The notes: generated by a model from the sequence alone, not told the origin. A stretch of DNA of 64,000 bases from Ricinus communis (GCF_019578655.1 NC_063257.1:27766362-27830361), one strand, 5' to 3'; counted from the stretch's first letter, positions 11,526 through 23,622 are shown. Numbers and translations are program-made.

Positions 11526-11765
11526 AAAACCATGGTGAAGGGGAGGTTTTCGGACTTTCCTTTGCCATCTCGGGTCGCCGAGCTTCCTACCTTGATGTGT
11601 GCTTTAGCACTCTAAGATATGTTGGTCCTCCAAATTGCATATGAGCGTCGAGTAGGTTAACTTCTGCAAAACTCAAGAATAACACATTCTAAGCAACATC
11701 TAGTAAAAAGATTCAATAAACTAAAATCGTCTTAAAATAAAACAAGCTAAAATTAAACTGAGATA
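11526..11765 (-). other. AthB spacer, nothing recognised
   Basis: Non-coding sequence between the protease/post-integrase pseudogene and the GC-rich block. It corresponds to about 58,060-58,300 in AthD. No motif stands out. Confidence 0.4.
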
Positions 11766-12491
11766 TCAAACTAGAGAAGTAAATAAATAATAAAAGATGA
11801 CCAAAGAAAAACTCAAAAAGCATAAATAGATTCGGGAATGCCTCCCGGAGGCGCTTCTTTTTGTTCGAGTCATCTGGCTGGACTCCGCAGCAGCATTCCT
11901 GCATCGCAGGCAAATTGAGAAGGTGGGCTCAATGTAAGCTGGGGCTCGAGGCATATAAGCGCAAAGAGAAGGTCTGATGTGTGTGATGGATGACCAAGGA
12001 GGTGCTCTCCGCATCGAGTCGAGATGCCCATTCATCCACTCCGAATTCTGGCTAAATGACCTATCAAAAACAAATTTGCAACTACCCTTCTCGGGTCTAT
12101 CATAGCACAAAGTATCAAATTGATTCAAGTTGTTTTCTTCAGGTAAATAACACATATCATCAGGGAAAGAAACATGTATAGCATCATCCATTTGTACGCC
12201 CTGTGGTTGTTTATTACATGCAGGACCAATTCCATCAATATTACAAATGGCATGAACATGGTCGGTGGAAGAACTATCAAATGGGGGTAAACTAAAGGTA
12301 ACATAGTCATCCCCTACATTAAGTTCTAACTTTCCCTCAAATACGTCTATTTTAGCTCTAGCTGTGGCAAGGAAAGGTCTCCCCAAAATCAATGGTACAC
12401 CATGCTCATTACCCATATCCATAACCACAAAGTCTATAGGAAATATGAACTTATCTACCTTAACTAGCAGTTCAGAATGTTGTATGAATTC
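11766..12491 (-). pseudogene. Athila protease end joined to post-integrase sequence (AthB)
   Basis: Minus-strand reading frame. It opens in the protease C-terminal part (LLVKVDKFIFPIDFVVMDMG, VPLILGRPFLATARAKIDV, GKLELNVGDDYVTFSL), as in AthC and AthD. Past the acidic PDDMCYLPEENNLNQFDTL it changes into sequence with no pol similarity, and then into ESSQMTRTKRSASGRHSRIY. That last string marks the region after integrase in AthC (about 42,290-42,340) and AthD (about 57,965-58,020). RT, RNase H and integrase are therefore missing, and the frame stays open for 220 residues across the join. The catalytic DLG part is cut off at 12,491. The join could be an internal deletion or a property of a non-autonomous subfamily. 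Confidence 0.8.
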
Positions 12492-12800
12492 AACCGAAGT
12501 TGAATGATAATTGATATTCTTACCTTAAAGCTTGTTTGCTTTGTCTTTGTGTTCTTGTTTGAATTCAAATCTTACTTATCAAAGAGTTGATCTATCCTTG
12601 TGGCATACTTGGAATTAAGGTCAAAGGGACTTAGTTTTCCTTAGGTTCTAATTCTTGATCATCTTACAATCTGATTAGATGATCCTAGGGTTTGATTTCA
12701 AGTTGTTCTTTGAGTTTTCAAGTTTTTGATTCACGGGTTCATAAGGAATAGAGTTCGTGGGTTCTATTCATGGAGGCTCTTTAACCTTTGGTATCAGAGC
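12492..12800 (+). mobile_element. Partial gypsy LTR with intact Met-tRNA primer site
   Basis: The 3' half of a gypsy LTR (GTTGAATGATAATTG ... GGAGGCTCTTTAAC) is followed by TGGTATCAGAGC at 12,789-12,800, which matches the initiator-Met tRNA 3' end. The 5' half is absent because the LTR abuts AthB. The LTR end differs from the TTCCATATCA type, so it is a separate subfamily, shared with 25,891-26,448. Confidence 0.75.
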
Positions 12801-12818
12801 TTTGGGTCTGATACCAAA
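12787..12818. repeat. Head-to-head primer-site palindrome (imperfect)
   Basis: TTTGGTATCAGAGC is followed after 4 bases by GGTCTGATACCAAA, its reverse complement with two mismatches. LTR-end sequence (GGCTCTTTAACCTTTG) then repeats once more. It resembles the perfect version at 25,861-25,892. Confidence 0.8.
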
Positions 12819-12834
12819 GGCTCTTTAACCTTTG

Positions 12835-14030
12835 CAGTTCCAAAATTTTATGAGCCAGCTTAACTGAAACAAAAGGAAATTCACGTGTGTCTACCTAATA
12901 ACATTCTGATCCAAATTACTTCATTATATGCATCCCAAACATCAAAACTCTCACATTTTCGCTTGTATTACACTTGGATTTATTGAAAACAACATGACTT
13001 CTCCCTTACGCCCATGGATTTACATCTGGTCCTGCTTGATCATCAAATTTGGGACTACGAGAGTTAACCAGTCCTTACGGTAATCCTTGTGTCATAAGGA
13101 GTCCTCATGCCTTGACGAATAAGGATTAATGGAGATCCTAAATTATATGAACCAGCTTAACAAAAATAAGGGAAAATTCATGTGGCCCTAACTAATAACA
13201 CTCTAAACCAAATTACTTAATTATATGCCTCTCAAAGATCAAAGCACTCGCATTCTTGATTATATTACGCTTGGATTCATTAATAACATTATGATTTCTC
13301 TCTTACACGCATGGATTTACGTCTCATCTTGCTTAATCTTAAAGCTAAGCCCCAATGCAACTGGTCAAGCTTATCAATTGTGTTTCCATGATTCCTTAAG
13401 CCAATCCTTGTGTCATCATGTGTCGTTGTGCCTAGAGGAATAAGGAATGATGGAGATCCTAATGGCGCAAATCCTGAATCAGAATATTTGTTTGTGCTTG
13501 ATTCTCATCGTTCCCTCTTTTCTCTAAAGATTTGTCTGCGATAATTCGGAGAATGATATCAATACTCGATCAACTAATTTTCTTTCTTCGCATTCATCTA
13601 AGCATTGGATCGATGTCTATAATTGCCGCTTCCATGTGCTTTCTCTTAAGGGTGGTGTTTATGCTCCCTAAATAAAACCAAACCATCATACTAGATAAGG
13701 AGCAGTTGACTAGTCAACAACTCTCGTAGTCCTAAATTTCCTAAGCTAGAATAACAAAAACAATGGAAAATTCGTGTCGGCATACCTAATAACATCTTGG
13801 CCAAAAGTACATAACTATATGTGTCACAAACATCAAGACGCATGCATTCCCACTTGGATTAATCGAAAGCAACATGATTTTACGCGTGTGAATTTATGTC
13901 TCATCCTATTAGATCATCAAGTCATAACCCAATGCCACCTATCAAGCTTGTCAATTGCATTCCCATGATTCCTTACGCCAATCCTTGTGTCACTAGGAGT
14001 CCTCATGCCTAAAGGAAGATAGAACGATTG
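12835..14030 (+). repeat. R1 tandem repeat, block 1a
   Basis: Copies of a 1-kb unit: a partial unit to about 13,120, joined to another at AAATTATATGAACCAGCTTA, then a third from the boundary palindrome at 13,701. The same shortened junction recurs at about 29,680, which links this block to 29,357-30,165. No reading frame is conserved among units. Confidence 0.8.
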
Positions 14031-14940
14031 ATATGGAACCTCCACAAATAAGCTTGAGAACCCCTAACACATGAACATGAAAACCCACCACGAGAACTAA
14101 TTTGGTTCAACCCCTAAGAAAGATTAGAAGACAGATTTCTTAGAAAGATGATCAATAATTAGAACCTAAGGAAAACTAAGTCCCTTAAACCCCAATTCCA
14201 AGTATGCCACAAGGATATATCAACTCCTTGATAAGTAAGGTTTGCATTCAAATAAGAACATAAAACCCAACCTATATCAAAGGATTAAACCCGTATGCAA
14301 GTTTGATTTCATTGCCCAAGATCTATCTAGAACCAGATTAATGGAAACCTTAGACCTTTCAAGTATATTAAACTATCAAAGCTAAGGTATTAAAGATAGA
14401 AGATGCCATAATTTAGTATGGATCCTAAATTGATAAGTCAAATTTGAACACCACAAATAATGATTGCTTGATAAGTTTGAATTAGCTCTAAACAAGAACT
14501 AAGAATAGAGTATAAACTCACAAAATATATTAATCATTAATCAATCTATGAACTTGAAAATTTGTACTAAGCTTTAATAGCCTTTAGAGAACCCTAATTC
14601 TAAGCTATTAAACATTCTAACTAAAAAAGATAACTAAAAACAATATCCTAATACTCCTAAAATACTATGTAGCCACCCATAAGGAGTAAGAAGCCCTAGT
14701 TTCTTTAAGTCACACATATGGGCCATCTTTGCTGGAGCTAATTAGGGCCAAACTCCTATGTGCTCCTTTATGTTCATTAAGCTCATATTAGATTTATTCA
14801 AGTCCAATAAACTGAATTAGATTAATAAGTCTTGAATTTGAATCTAACTCTTCAAGCCTTGATGTTTCCTTAACCCAAATGTCTTGAATAAGCCCATTGA
14901 GAGCTTATTTTATCTTCTTAGCCTTCGATTAGGATTCCCA
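14031..14940 (-). mobile_element. Gypsy LTR and tail fragment in R1, inverted
   Basis: On the minus strand a short tail piece (GGGAATCCTAATCG) leads into a gypsy LTR that ends TGGAGGTTCCATATCA at 14,031. The flanking R1 sequence overlaps by about 80 bp on both sides, which is too long for an integrase target duplication. Unequal recombination between R1 units is the more likely origin. No coding sequence remains. Confidence 0.65.
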
Positions 14941-15863
14941 AGTTTCCATGATTCTTTACGCCAATCCTTGTGTCATCAGAAGTCATCGTGTCTAGAGGAA
15001 CAAGGAATGATGGAGATTCCAATGGTGCTAATCCTGCATCAGAATATTTAGCGTGCCTCGATCCTTATTATTCCCACTTTCCTCTAAAAAGATTTATCCA
15101 TGATCATTTGGAGAATGATATCAATACACGATCAACTAATTTTCTTTCTTCTCATTTGTCTAAGCATTAGATTGGTGCCTATGATACGCGCTTTCACTTA
15201 ACACTCGTACTTATGCTCCCTAAATAAAATAAAACCATTATATTAGATAGAGATTAGAAAGAGAGGCATAAAATAAATGAATAAAATGAGAAAATAGGTT
15301 AGATTTCGGATCCAATAAGGAAAGAAATCACAAGTTCTTTGTTCTCTTCTATCAGTTAAGTGGAATGATCAAATCAAATTCATTTAAACACAAGGGTAGA
15401 GAAAAGAACACAAAAGAATGAAAGGACTTGAGCGATAGGTCTATGTTCAGTAGTGCGAGTGTTGATAAGTTCGCAAAGTTCTTGAAAGAACCGATCACTT
15501 AATTTCCTGCAAGTTATTACACTGAAATAATATGCTAACTTGCCTCAAGTAGCATGCAGTTTTTATATTTTGAAGCCCTTATTCCATAAGAAAAAGAAAT
15601 TAGAAGATAAATTTGAATAAATAAATAAAGAAATATTGATAAACTAAAGTCAAATCAAGAACCAGAGAGTAGTTGACTGGGCAACAACTCATGATTCAGA
15701 ATTTCATGAGCCAACTTAATAAAAATAAGGAAAAATTAGCATGGGTCTACCTATGCTTGAATTAATTGAAAACGACATGATTTCTCCCTTACGCTCATGG
15801 ATTTGCATCTCCTCCTGCTTGATTATTTAGGAACTATGAGAACACAATTGACAAACTTGACCA
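14941..15863 (+). repeat. R1 tandem repeat, block 1b
   Basis: R1 sequence resumes at CCATGATTCTTTACGCCAAT and runs through a unit boundary palindrome near 15,665. It ends where the repeat turns to the opposite orientation. Apparent small reading frames do not recur. Confidence 0.75.
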
Positions 15864-15955
15864 TTGGTATAAGGCTTGACTTGATGATCAAGCAGCACGA
15901 GGTGCAAATCCACACTTATAAGGGAGAAATCATGTTGCTTTCGATTAATACAAGC
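15770..15955. repeat. Inverted junction between R1 copies
   Basis: TTGCATCTCCTCCTGCTTGA on the left is matched in reverse complement by ATGATCAAGCAGCACGAGGT on the right. The match extends outward on both sides through AACGACATGATTTCTCCCTT and its counterpart. Between the arms lies about 50 bp. This is where R1 switches strand. Confidence 0.7.
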
Positions 15956-16441
15956 GGGAATGCCTGCATTTTGATTTTAAGAGGCATATAATGAATTAAA
16001 TTGGGTCAGAGTGTTATTATGTACGCCCATGCGAAATTAACCTTGTCTCTATTAAGGAAGCATGGAAACATAATTGACAAGCTTCACCAGTGGCATTAGA
16101 GCGTGACTTGATTATCAAGCAGGACGAGAGGCAAATCCAAGCGTGTCATGGAGAAATCATGTTACTTTCAGTTAATCCAAGCGAGAATGCGCACATTTTA
16201 TTGTTTGGGATGCATATAATAATGTAATTTTGGCCAGATTTTAGTTTATTCATCTTTTTATATTTATTTATTCATATTTAGCTTTTAGTTTCTTCTTTTT
16301 ATGGAATGAGGGCTTTTGCACTATGAAAATCGCATGCAACCTAGTATTTGAGGCTAGGGAGCATATTATTTTAGTTTCCTACCTTGCGGAAAAATAAGTT
16401 ATGGGTTCTTTCAAGACGTTTGCAGACTTAAGAACATTCAC
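15864..16441 (-). repeat. R1 copies in inverted orientation
   Basis: Two partial R1 units read on the minus strand, as shown by GTGACTTGATTATCAAGCAG and the region TTATTTATTCATATTTAGCT. Plus orientation returns at about 16,442. The same composite occurs at 30,166-31,070. Confidence 0.7.
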
Positions 16442-17120
16442 ACCTAATAACACCCCGGCCCAAATGACATAATTAAAACATCAAAATGTATGCATTCCCC
16501 TTGGATTAATCGACAATAATATGATTTCTCCTTTACGCGTGTAGATGTCTCGTCCTGCTAGATCATCAGTCACACCCTAATGCCACCGATCAAGCATGTC
16601 AATTGCATTCCCATCATTCCTTATGCCAATCTTTGTGTCATCGGGAGTCCTCATGCCTAAAGGAACATGGAAGGATGAAAATCTTAATGGTGGAAATCTT
16701 GAATTGGAATATTAGGGTGTGCCTCGATTCTCATCGTTGCCTCTTTCCTCCAAAAGATTTGTCCGTGTTCATTCTGAGAATGATATGCATACTAGATCAT
16801 CTAATTTTCTTTCTTTGTATTTGTCTAAGCATTGTATCAGTGCTTATGAATGCCGCTTCCATGCGCTTTCAATCAATACTCATATTTATGCTCCCCAAAT
16901 AAAACCAAAACATCAAACTAGGCATATATTAGATTTAGTGGAATAAAAGAAAGGAACGGAATGAGAACATAGGTGGGATTTCATATTTGATTAGGAAATA
17001 AATCATAAGTTCTTTATTCTCTTCCATACGACTATGCAGAAGGATCAAATCGAATTGAATTAAACACAAGGGTTGACAAAGAACATAAAAGAAAGGAAGG
17101 ATGTAAGCGATAAGTCTATG
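16442..17120 (+). repeat. R1 tandem repeat, block 1c
   Basis: A plus-strand unit starting within the CTAATAACACC region and ending in GCGATAAGTCTATG, where a gypsy LTR is attached. Positions 16,603-16,946 are partly open in two frames, but neither frame is kept in sister units. Confidence 0.7.
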
Positions 17121-17773
17121 TGGGATTGGGCTTAATCAAAATAATGGGACTCAAGATACTCTTATCAACTTAATCCAACATATGGAGGCATGGCCAAGAC
17201 AAGATAAGCCTAAGATAATCAAGTCAAGCTATTTGGAGTCCAATACTCAAAAACGGGCTGCACATCACATATTACTTAAGCCTAATAATCATGTTATTAT
17301 ATGGGCATGGCTTGGACGAATTTTTTGGAGTTTTTTAAAGAAGTATTTTAATAGTTAGAAGTCTTGCTTTAAGTTATCCTTTTAGTTTAGGAGTTCTATT
17401 CTTAGAATTATTGTTATTTGCTTCCTTTTTATTATAGAATTAGATTTCTTTAAGGCCTATATAAGCTAGTACGAATTTCTATGTAAAGGGAGTTGTTGAA
17501 TTTTGATTATTTTGGAGTTAATTCTCTTCTTTTGTTCTTTACAAACTTGGTTAATTTATCAAGTGAAGGCTTAGTATTTTACAAACTTAGTTTAATCTAA
17601 ACTTTTGTTTATGTTAGACAACCTTTAATTCTTTATAATTAAGGTTCTTAAGTACAAGTTATTTAAGGGTCTTGTTGGGAGTTAGAGTTTCTTCACTTGA
17701 TTAGGTGAATGATCCCTGGTGAAGACATCCATATTGAATACGAGTTTGGTAAAAGTTAGCCGCGTTCCTATCA
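17121..17773 (+). mobile_element. Gypsy LTR, second subfamily, within R1
   Basis: TATA CCTATATAAG at 17,457-17,466 is followed by CTAGTACGAATTT, the transcribed start shared by the gypsy LTRs here. The LTR ends in GCGTTCCTATCA at 17,773. A minus-strand relative is at 52,545-53,195. R1 borders both sides in the same orientation. The left border is uncertain. Confidence 0.68.
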
Positions 17774-19179
17774 ATGAGAGAGTAGTTGACTGGTCAACAA
17801 CTCTTATAGTCCCAAATTTTATGAGCCAGCTTAACAAAAATAAGGGGAAATTCATGTGGTCCTACCTAATAATACTCTAACCCAAATTACTTCGTTATAT
17901 GCATCCCGAATTCTTGCATTGTCGCTTGTATTACACTTGGATGAATAAAAAACAACATGTCTCGTTTTGCTTAATCATCAAGTTAAGCCCCAATGCTTAT
18001 GCCAATTCTTATGTCATTAGAAGTCATCGTGCCTAGAGGAATAAGGAATGATGGAGATCCCAATGGTGCCAATCCTGGGTTAGAATATTTGGGTAAGACT
18101 TGATTCTCAGCATTCCCTCTTTCCTTCAAAAGATTCATCCGAGAATATCCCAAGAATAATATCAATACTCGAGCAACTAATTTCTTTCTTTGCATTTGTC
18201 CAAGCCTTGGATCAATGCCTTTGATTGCCACTTCTACATGCTTTCACTCAACACTCGTGTTTACGCTCCCCAAATAAAATCACAAGTTCTTTTCCATACG
18301 GTTAAGCTTAAGGATCAAATCAATTAGATTTAAACACAAAGGTAGATAAAGAACACAAAAGAAAGGAAGGACATGAGCTTAGAGGAACAAGGAAGGATGG
18401 AGATCCCAATGCTGCAAATCCTGAATTGAAATATTTGGGAGTGCCTCGATTCTCATCGTTCTCTCTTTTCACTAAAAGATTTGTCCATGATCATTTGGAG
18501 AATGATATCAACACATGATCAACTAATCTTCTTTCTTCGCATTCGTCGAAGTATTGGATCGGTGCCTATGATTGCCGCTTTCCATGTGCTGTCACTTAAC
18601 AATCGTATTTATGCTCCCCAAATAAAAGAAACCATCATACTAGACAGAGATTAGGAAGAAAGACACAAAAGAAATAAACAAAATGAGAATATAGGTAAGA
18701 TTTTAGATCCGGTAAGGAAAGAAATGATAAGTCTATGCTCGCTAGCATGAGTGTTGATAAGGCCACAAAGTTCTTGAAAGAACCAATAACTTGATTTCCT
18801 GCAAGATGAAAAGCTGAAATAATATGCTCATTGGCCTTAAGTATTCGGTTGCATGCAGTTTTTTTATAGTGCAAAAGCCCTCATTCCATAAGAAGCAAAA
18901 ACTAGAAGCTAAATATTAATAAATAAACAAAGAAAGATAAATAAACTTTAGTCAAATCAAGAACGAGAGAGGAATTAACTGGGCAATTACTCTCGTAGTC
19001 CCAAATTTATGAGCCAGCTTGACAAAAAAAAAAGGTAAATTTGAGTGGGCCTATCTAAAAACACTCTGACCCAAATTACTTCATTATATGCATCCCAAAC
19101 ATAAAAAAGCTTGTATTCCCACCTATATTAGACTTCTCCCTTTCATGCGTGGATTCATATCTCATCCTACTTTATCATC
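17774..19179 (+). repeat. R1 tandem repeat, block 1d
   Basis: Starts at the boundary palindrome (17,778-17,803). A shortened unit runs to about 18,376, jumps to an earlier R1 position, reaches another boundary at 18,965 and continues into S1. The two parts pair with 29,790-30,165 and 31,100-31,750 respectively. Confidence 0.75.
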
Positions 19180-21149
19180 TACTATCACACTTATACTCTA
19201 AGTATGTATTCATTCTTTTACCATTGGATTTTCATATAGTATCTTAATTGAATTAAGATAGTACTTAAATGTGTTTAATAATAACTAATAGTGGGACTTA
19301 ATTGAAATGAAAAAGAGATGGTGGATTGAATTAGGATGAAAGAACAAAAGTTAGAGGGTTCAAATAGTTTATTCCTCTACGATTTTGTAGTTTTATGTTT
19401 GTGCTAGTTTTGTCTTTATCTTTATGGAATCAGATCAAACAGTTTATTGCTCATTTTGTTAGGATAGTTTGAGCTGGTCATGTTAAATTGTGCTTAACTC
19501 CTTCTATAGTTATCTAATTGAAGTGAAAATATTTTTGCACATTATAGACTTGAATAACTAGAAGTATACAAAAGATGAGCCTCAAATACCTTATATGTAG
19601 TTCCCAATAATTTTTCAAAGTTGGCCTAAAATCTGCCCTGTCATGATTGTTGAGATAGGAATGCAACTTTGAGTTTAAAAGCATAATTTGCATATCATTT
19701 AGGGGCTACATGATAGGAGAGCATAAAGGCTTATTATTTTGTTGAGTTCTAAGTGAAATTTATGAATTAGGTGTTGAAAAAGGTAAGGAAAACGCAAGTG
19801 CAAGATAGATATTTCGTGGAGCTAGTTGGGTATAACTAAAGGCCACTTTCAGTGAGTAGATATCAAGCTTTTGCAAAGTTGATTTCTTTGATTTCAAAGC
19901 TGAATATGGAACTTTGAAACAAAAGAAACTTAAAGTTGTTATTTAAGCTTATTAAATTACAGATTGGTACTTTATATTCTATTGGTTTTACAAATTTGAA
20001 GTATAATTAACAAAAGTAGGTTGTTTGTGTTGGATTTTACATGTGATGATTTTGCAATTCTACAACAAGAGTATTTCAGCTTTTAGTTCACCTATTTAAT
20101 CAATGTATAATGTTAATTAAAGATCTTGGCTTTTTTTTATGAGCATAAACATTGATAGCCTTAATTTCATCGATTGCACATTACTTATATTTCACAATTA
20201 CGGGGCAGTCTGATATAGTTTCATTTTAATGTTAAAAGGAGCATTCATCCAATGCCTTTGCGCGAGTGAAAGTGTACTTTGTTTTCAAGAAATGCCTCCT
20301 CACAGTGACGTGTTTGAAATGTTGTCAGATTGATACATCCACATGTGATTTGTGTGTTGTTGTTAATACACATTAGACAACGGGGCACTTGATTGCAAGC
20401 CGGTGAAAGAAAATGGGCCACACCGTGCTAATGTAGAAGAAGGGTTAGCCATCAAGTGTGCCTAGAGTGGGATTTTGAATGAGGGTTGATTGGTGATAAT
20501 CATTGTTAGGATGGTTAAAATCTATGAGACTTTTTATACCATTTAAAGTATATGATGTTGATAATTAGTATTGCTATTTTGTATGAGTGTTTGTATGGTG
20601 CTTTCTTGCTTAACAAAGATTAATTGCCTCAAGAGTCTGATGTATAATGTTATATATTTTGTATAATTATATGGTTTTCTTCTACTTACAGTTATCTAAA
20701 TTATTTTCTACTTGTATATCTATTCACTGAGTATTTTTATACTCATTCTACTCTTTCATAAATTTTATTCAGGAAGTAAGGCTTGATAGTGGGTGGTTGA
20801 GCTAGTAAGTGTGATTAAAGGCGAGATTAAGGTTGGCCAACATTTCTCGTCTGAGGAGTCATATACATACTCATTGTAACTTGTATATAAATCTTCATCC
20901 TTGTTTCATACCATGGTGCTTATGTACATGTAAAAAGCTATGTGATAAAGTTAAGGTTTAAAAGCAAACTTTGTATATTAACTTATTTAATAATGTTTAA
21001 TAAAGGAATTTCTAGTTATAGTCGTTCTAATAAAACATCATATTAAAAAAATTATCTATTTTTCATAATTATGATTTCAAATACATTATTACATATACAT
21101 ATGTAAGTATGTTATAATTCAACTAAACTAAAAAGATTTTAGAAAGCAG
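19180..21149. repeat. Segment S1, first copy of a 2-kb non-coding repeat
   Basis: About 1.97 kb, unlike R1, closely similar to S2 (31,965-34,024). Shared landmarks are TATAGTATCTTAATTGAATT, AAAGGCCACTTTCAGTGAGT, GTTGGCCAA and CATACCATG. No long reading frame, terminal repeat or known domain was seen. It differs from S2 by an internal block of several hundred bases. It could be a captured host sequence or part of a large non-autonomous element. Confidence 0.7.
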
Positions 21150-21600
21150 TCAAGCTTGTCAATTGTGCTCCCATGATTCCTTATATCTATCCTTCTGTAA
21201 TCAGGAGTCCTTGTCCTTAGAGGAGCAAGGAATGATGGAGATCCCAATGGTGCATCTCATGAATAAGAATATCTAGGCAATGCCTCGATTCTCATCGTTC
21301 CCTCTTTCTTCTAAGAGATTCGCCTACGATCATTCAGAAAATGATATCAATGCTTGATCAACTAATTTTGTTGCATTTCTCCATGCATTGGATCGGTACC
21401 TATGATTGTCGCTTTCATGCGCTTTAACTCAACATTTCATGTGCTTTAACTCAACACTCCTTTTTATGCTCGCCAAGTAAAACTAAACCATCATATTATA
21501 TAGAAATTAGAAAGAGTGACACAAAAGAAACAAACAAAATGAGAACATAGGTAGGCTTTCGGATCCGATATGGAAAGAAATCACAAATTTTATATTCTCT
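21150..21600 (+). repeat. R1 tandem repeat, block 1e
   Basis: R1 resumes at TCAAGCTTGTCAATTGTGCT. It shares GGAGTCCTTGTCCTTAGAGG and GTGCATCTCATGAATAAGAA with 34,025-34,400, so these two units are sisters. It ends abruptly at a minus-strand pol fragment. Confidence 0.72.
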
Positions 21601-22690
21601 TGGAAGGGTCCATCTCCTCTTGCTTACAACTTAGAACGCCTTTGAAAAGGAAACCTCTCCTTATGCATATGCAACCACACCCTAATACTAGGTACAAACA
21701 CAGCTTGTTTTCGACCTTTGTTATGATGACACGTGGCTTGCTCATTTCTCTTCTTTGTTAGTTTCCTTACCTTGTTATGAAATTGTCTAACATATTCAGC
21801 CTTCTTGGAACAATCCAAGTTAGCATGCTCTTGTAATGGCAAAGGTAACAAATTCAAAGGGTTAGTGGACTGAAACCATAAACAACTTCAAAAGGGCCAT
21901 AATAAATAGATGAATGCACACTCTTAATATATGCAAACTCTATATGAGGTAAGCAATCTTCCCAAGATTTGATACTCTTTTTTATAATAGCACGCAATAA
22001 TTGTCCTAAAGCCTATTAACCACTTTGGTTTGACCATCTGTTTGAGGGTGACAAGTAGTAGGAAATAACAGTTTAGTACCTAACTTAGTCCACAAACGTC
22101 TTCCAAAAATAGGACAAAAGTTTTGCATCCCAATCCCTAACAATAGCCTTAGGCATGCCATGCAAACGTACTACTTCTCTAAGGAATAAATCAGCAATAT
22201 GTGATGCATCATCGGCTTTATGACATGCAATAAACTGTGCCATTTTACTAAATCTATCAACTCCTACATAAATACTATCATTGCCATGCCTAGACCTTGG
22301 CGATCCTAAGATAAAATCCATAGAAACATCAATCCAAGGTGAAATAGAAATAGGCATTGGCATATACAATCCATGGGGCTTGCTTTTAGACTTAGCACGT
22401 AAATAAAAAACATAGTTGGCACAATATTTCTCAACATCAACATGCCTTTTTTACCAATAAAAGTGCTCATGCAACATATCTAAAGTCTTAGCAACACCAA
22501 AATGCCTCATGAATCCTCCCTCATGTGATTCTTTTAAAAGTAATCTACGTATAGAACAATTAGGCACACATAAGCGATTATCCTTAAACAAGTAGCCATC
22601 ATGCCTATAGTATTTATCAAAAGCTACATGCTCGCGTGCATCATATACACTTTCAAAATTTGTATCATCAAGATAATGTTCTTTAAGCAA
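21601..22690 (-). pseudogene. Gypsy integrase
   Basis: Minus-strand domains in order: a zinc-binding HHCC region ([20 protein letters not shown], about 22,470-22,540), the core with first Asp ([13 protein letters not shown], about 22,325), [17 protein letters not shown], second Asp ([14 protein letters not shown], about 22,120; the family reads SDRD), then the C-terminal part LLPLPLQEHANLDCSKKAEY and WLHMHKERFPFQRRSKL (about 21,640-21,850). The third catalytic Glu falls in a shifted stretch near 22,010-22,080. The ORF ends at the R1 border without the DLPGEY motif. It carries stops and frameshifts. It is continuous with RNase H and RT upstream. Confidence 0.88.
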
Positions 22691-23150
22691 TTCAAATCCA
22701 ATCAATTTAGAATGAAGTATGTTTCTCAATGCATACCTTCTAGAGAGTGCATCAGCCACCACATTACCTTTACCCTTCTTATATTTTATCATATAATGAA
22801 AGGTCTCTATAAATGAACTTCAAGTTGCATGCCTTTTGTTCAATTTATTTTGACCCTTCAAATGCTTTAAGCTCTCATAATTTGTATGAATTACGAACTC
22901 CTTGGGCAATAAACAATGTTGCCATGTCTCTAACCCCCGCACCAATGCAAACATCTCCTTATCATAGGTGGGATAGTATAAGCTTGCACGACTAAGCTTT
23001 TCCCTAAAATAGGCAATTGGCCTACCCTTTTGCATCAATACAGCTCCGATTCCAACATTAGAAGCATCACATTCAATCTCAAAAGTAGAAGGTAAAGCAA
23101 GTAAAGGAGCATTAATCAATTTATCTTTCAAAACCTGAAATGCCCTATCT
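22691..23150 (-). pseudogene. Gypsy RNase H domain
   Basis: The minus-strand frame 23,131-22,820 reads [20 protein letters not shown], then [35 protein letters not shown] and [20 protein letters not shown], followed by VVADALSRR near 22,750. RNase H removes the RNA strand after reverse transcription. The catalytic Asp of CDASN and the Glu of YDKEMFAL are present. The third position (family TDHESLK) reads TNYESLK, so the catalytic Asp is Asn. Ile-Glu-Cys-Asp-Ala matches the plant gypsy pattern. Confidence 0.88.
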
Positions 23151-23622
23151 TGTGCCTCTCCCCATTTAAAACCTATATGCTTCTTAATAACCTCAGTTAA
23201 AAGGGTGGCAAGGGTAGAAAAATTGCTAACAAATCACCTACAAAAGCTAGCTAGGCCATGAAAACATCTCACCTCAATCACACTCTTAGGTGTCGGTCAA
23301 AAAGCAATAGCCTCTACCTTTTCTTTATCTACCTCAATCCTATTAGCAATAAGAACATATTTTAGGACCGCAAAAGTCATAATTGCCAAGATTAGCATAA
23401 AGCTTTTCTCTTCGCAAGACATCAAATAAAGTCCCAAGATGCTCTAAATGCTCATGCATGGAATTGCTATAGACTAATATGTCATCAAAATACAAAACAA
23501 TAAACTTATCGATAAAAGGATGCAAAATATGGTTCATAAGTCTCATAAAGGTACTAGGGGCATTAGTTGGCATAAAAGGCATCACTAGCCACTCATACAA
23601 AGCATACTTAGTCTTAAAGGTA
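23151..23622 (-). pseudogene. Gypsy reverse transcriptase, palm and thumb
   Basis: The minus-strand frame reads [40 protein letters not shown] (the YxDD active site as YFDD, about 23,485), [20 protein letters not shown] and [17 protein letters not shown]. The family form is [17 protein letters not shown]. The fingers region is missing: at about 23,622 the sequence switches to a plus-strand pol tail. The frame shifts near 23,340. This fragment and the RNase H and integrase that follow are one truncated pol. Confidence 0.9.

Larger units (their letters stand above)
4703..12491 (-). mobile_element. Athila-type element AthB, RT-to-integrase missing
   Basis: A minus-strand Athila copy. Read from its 5' side it has a protease end (12,491 downward), a direct join to post-integrase sequence, a GC-rich palindromic block, a TATA box and intron-like interval, the env-position ORF (10,715-10,263, resuming at 8,779-7,698), a non-coding 3' region, a polypurine tract and a 3' LTR. 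The 5' LTR, primer site and gag are lost; at 12,492 the copy meets a plus-strand gypsy LTR. A solo LTR (8,780-10,262) is nested in the ORF. Reverse transcriptase, RNase H and integrase are absent. Confidence 0.82.

Noticed and set aside
17983..18231. Minus-strand R1 peptide with NLLKERGN, similar to the NPLKERGN of the gypsy pol tail
   Set aside because: The match is only about eight residues, and the surrounding peptide does not follow the pol tail. Kept as a weak hint for R1 origin but not called as a gene.
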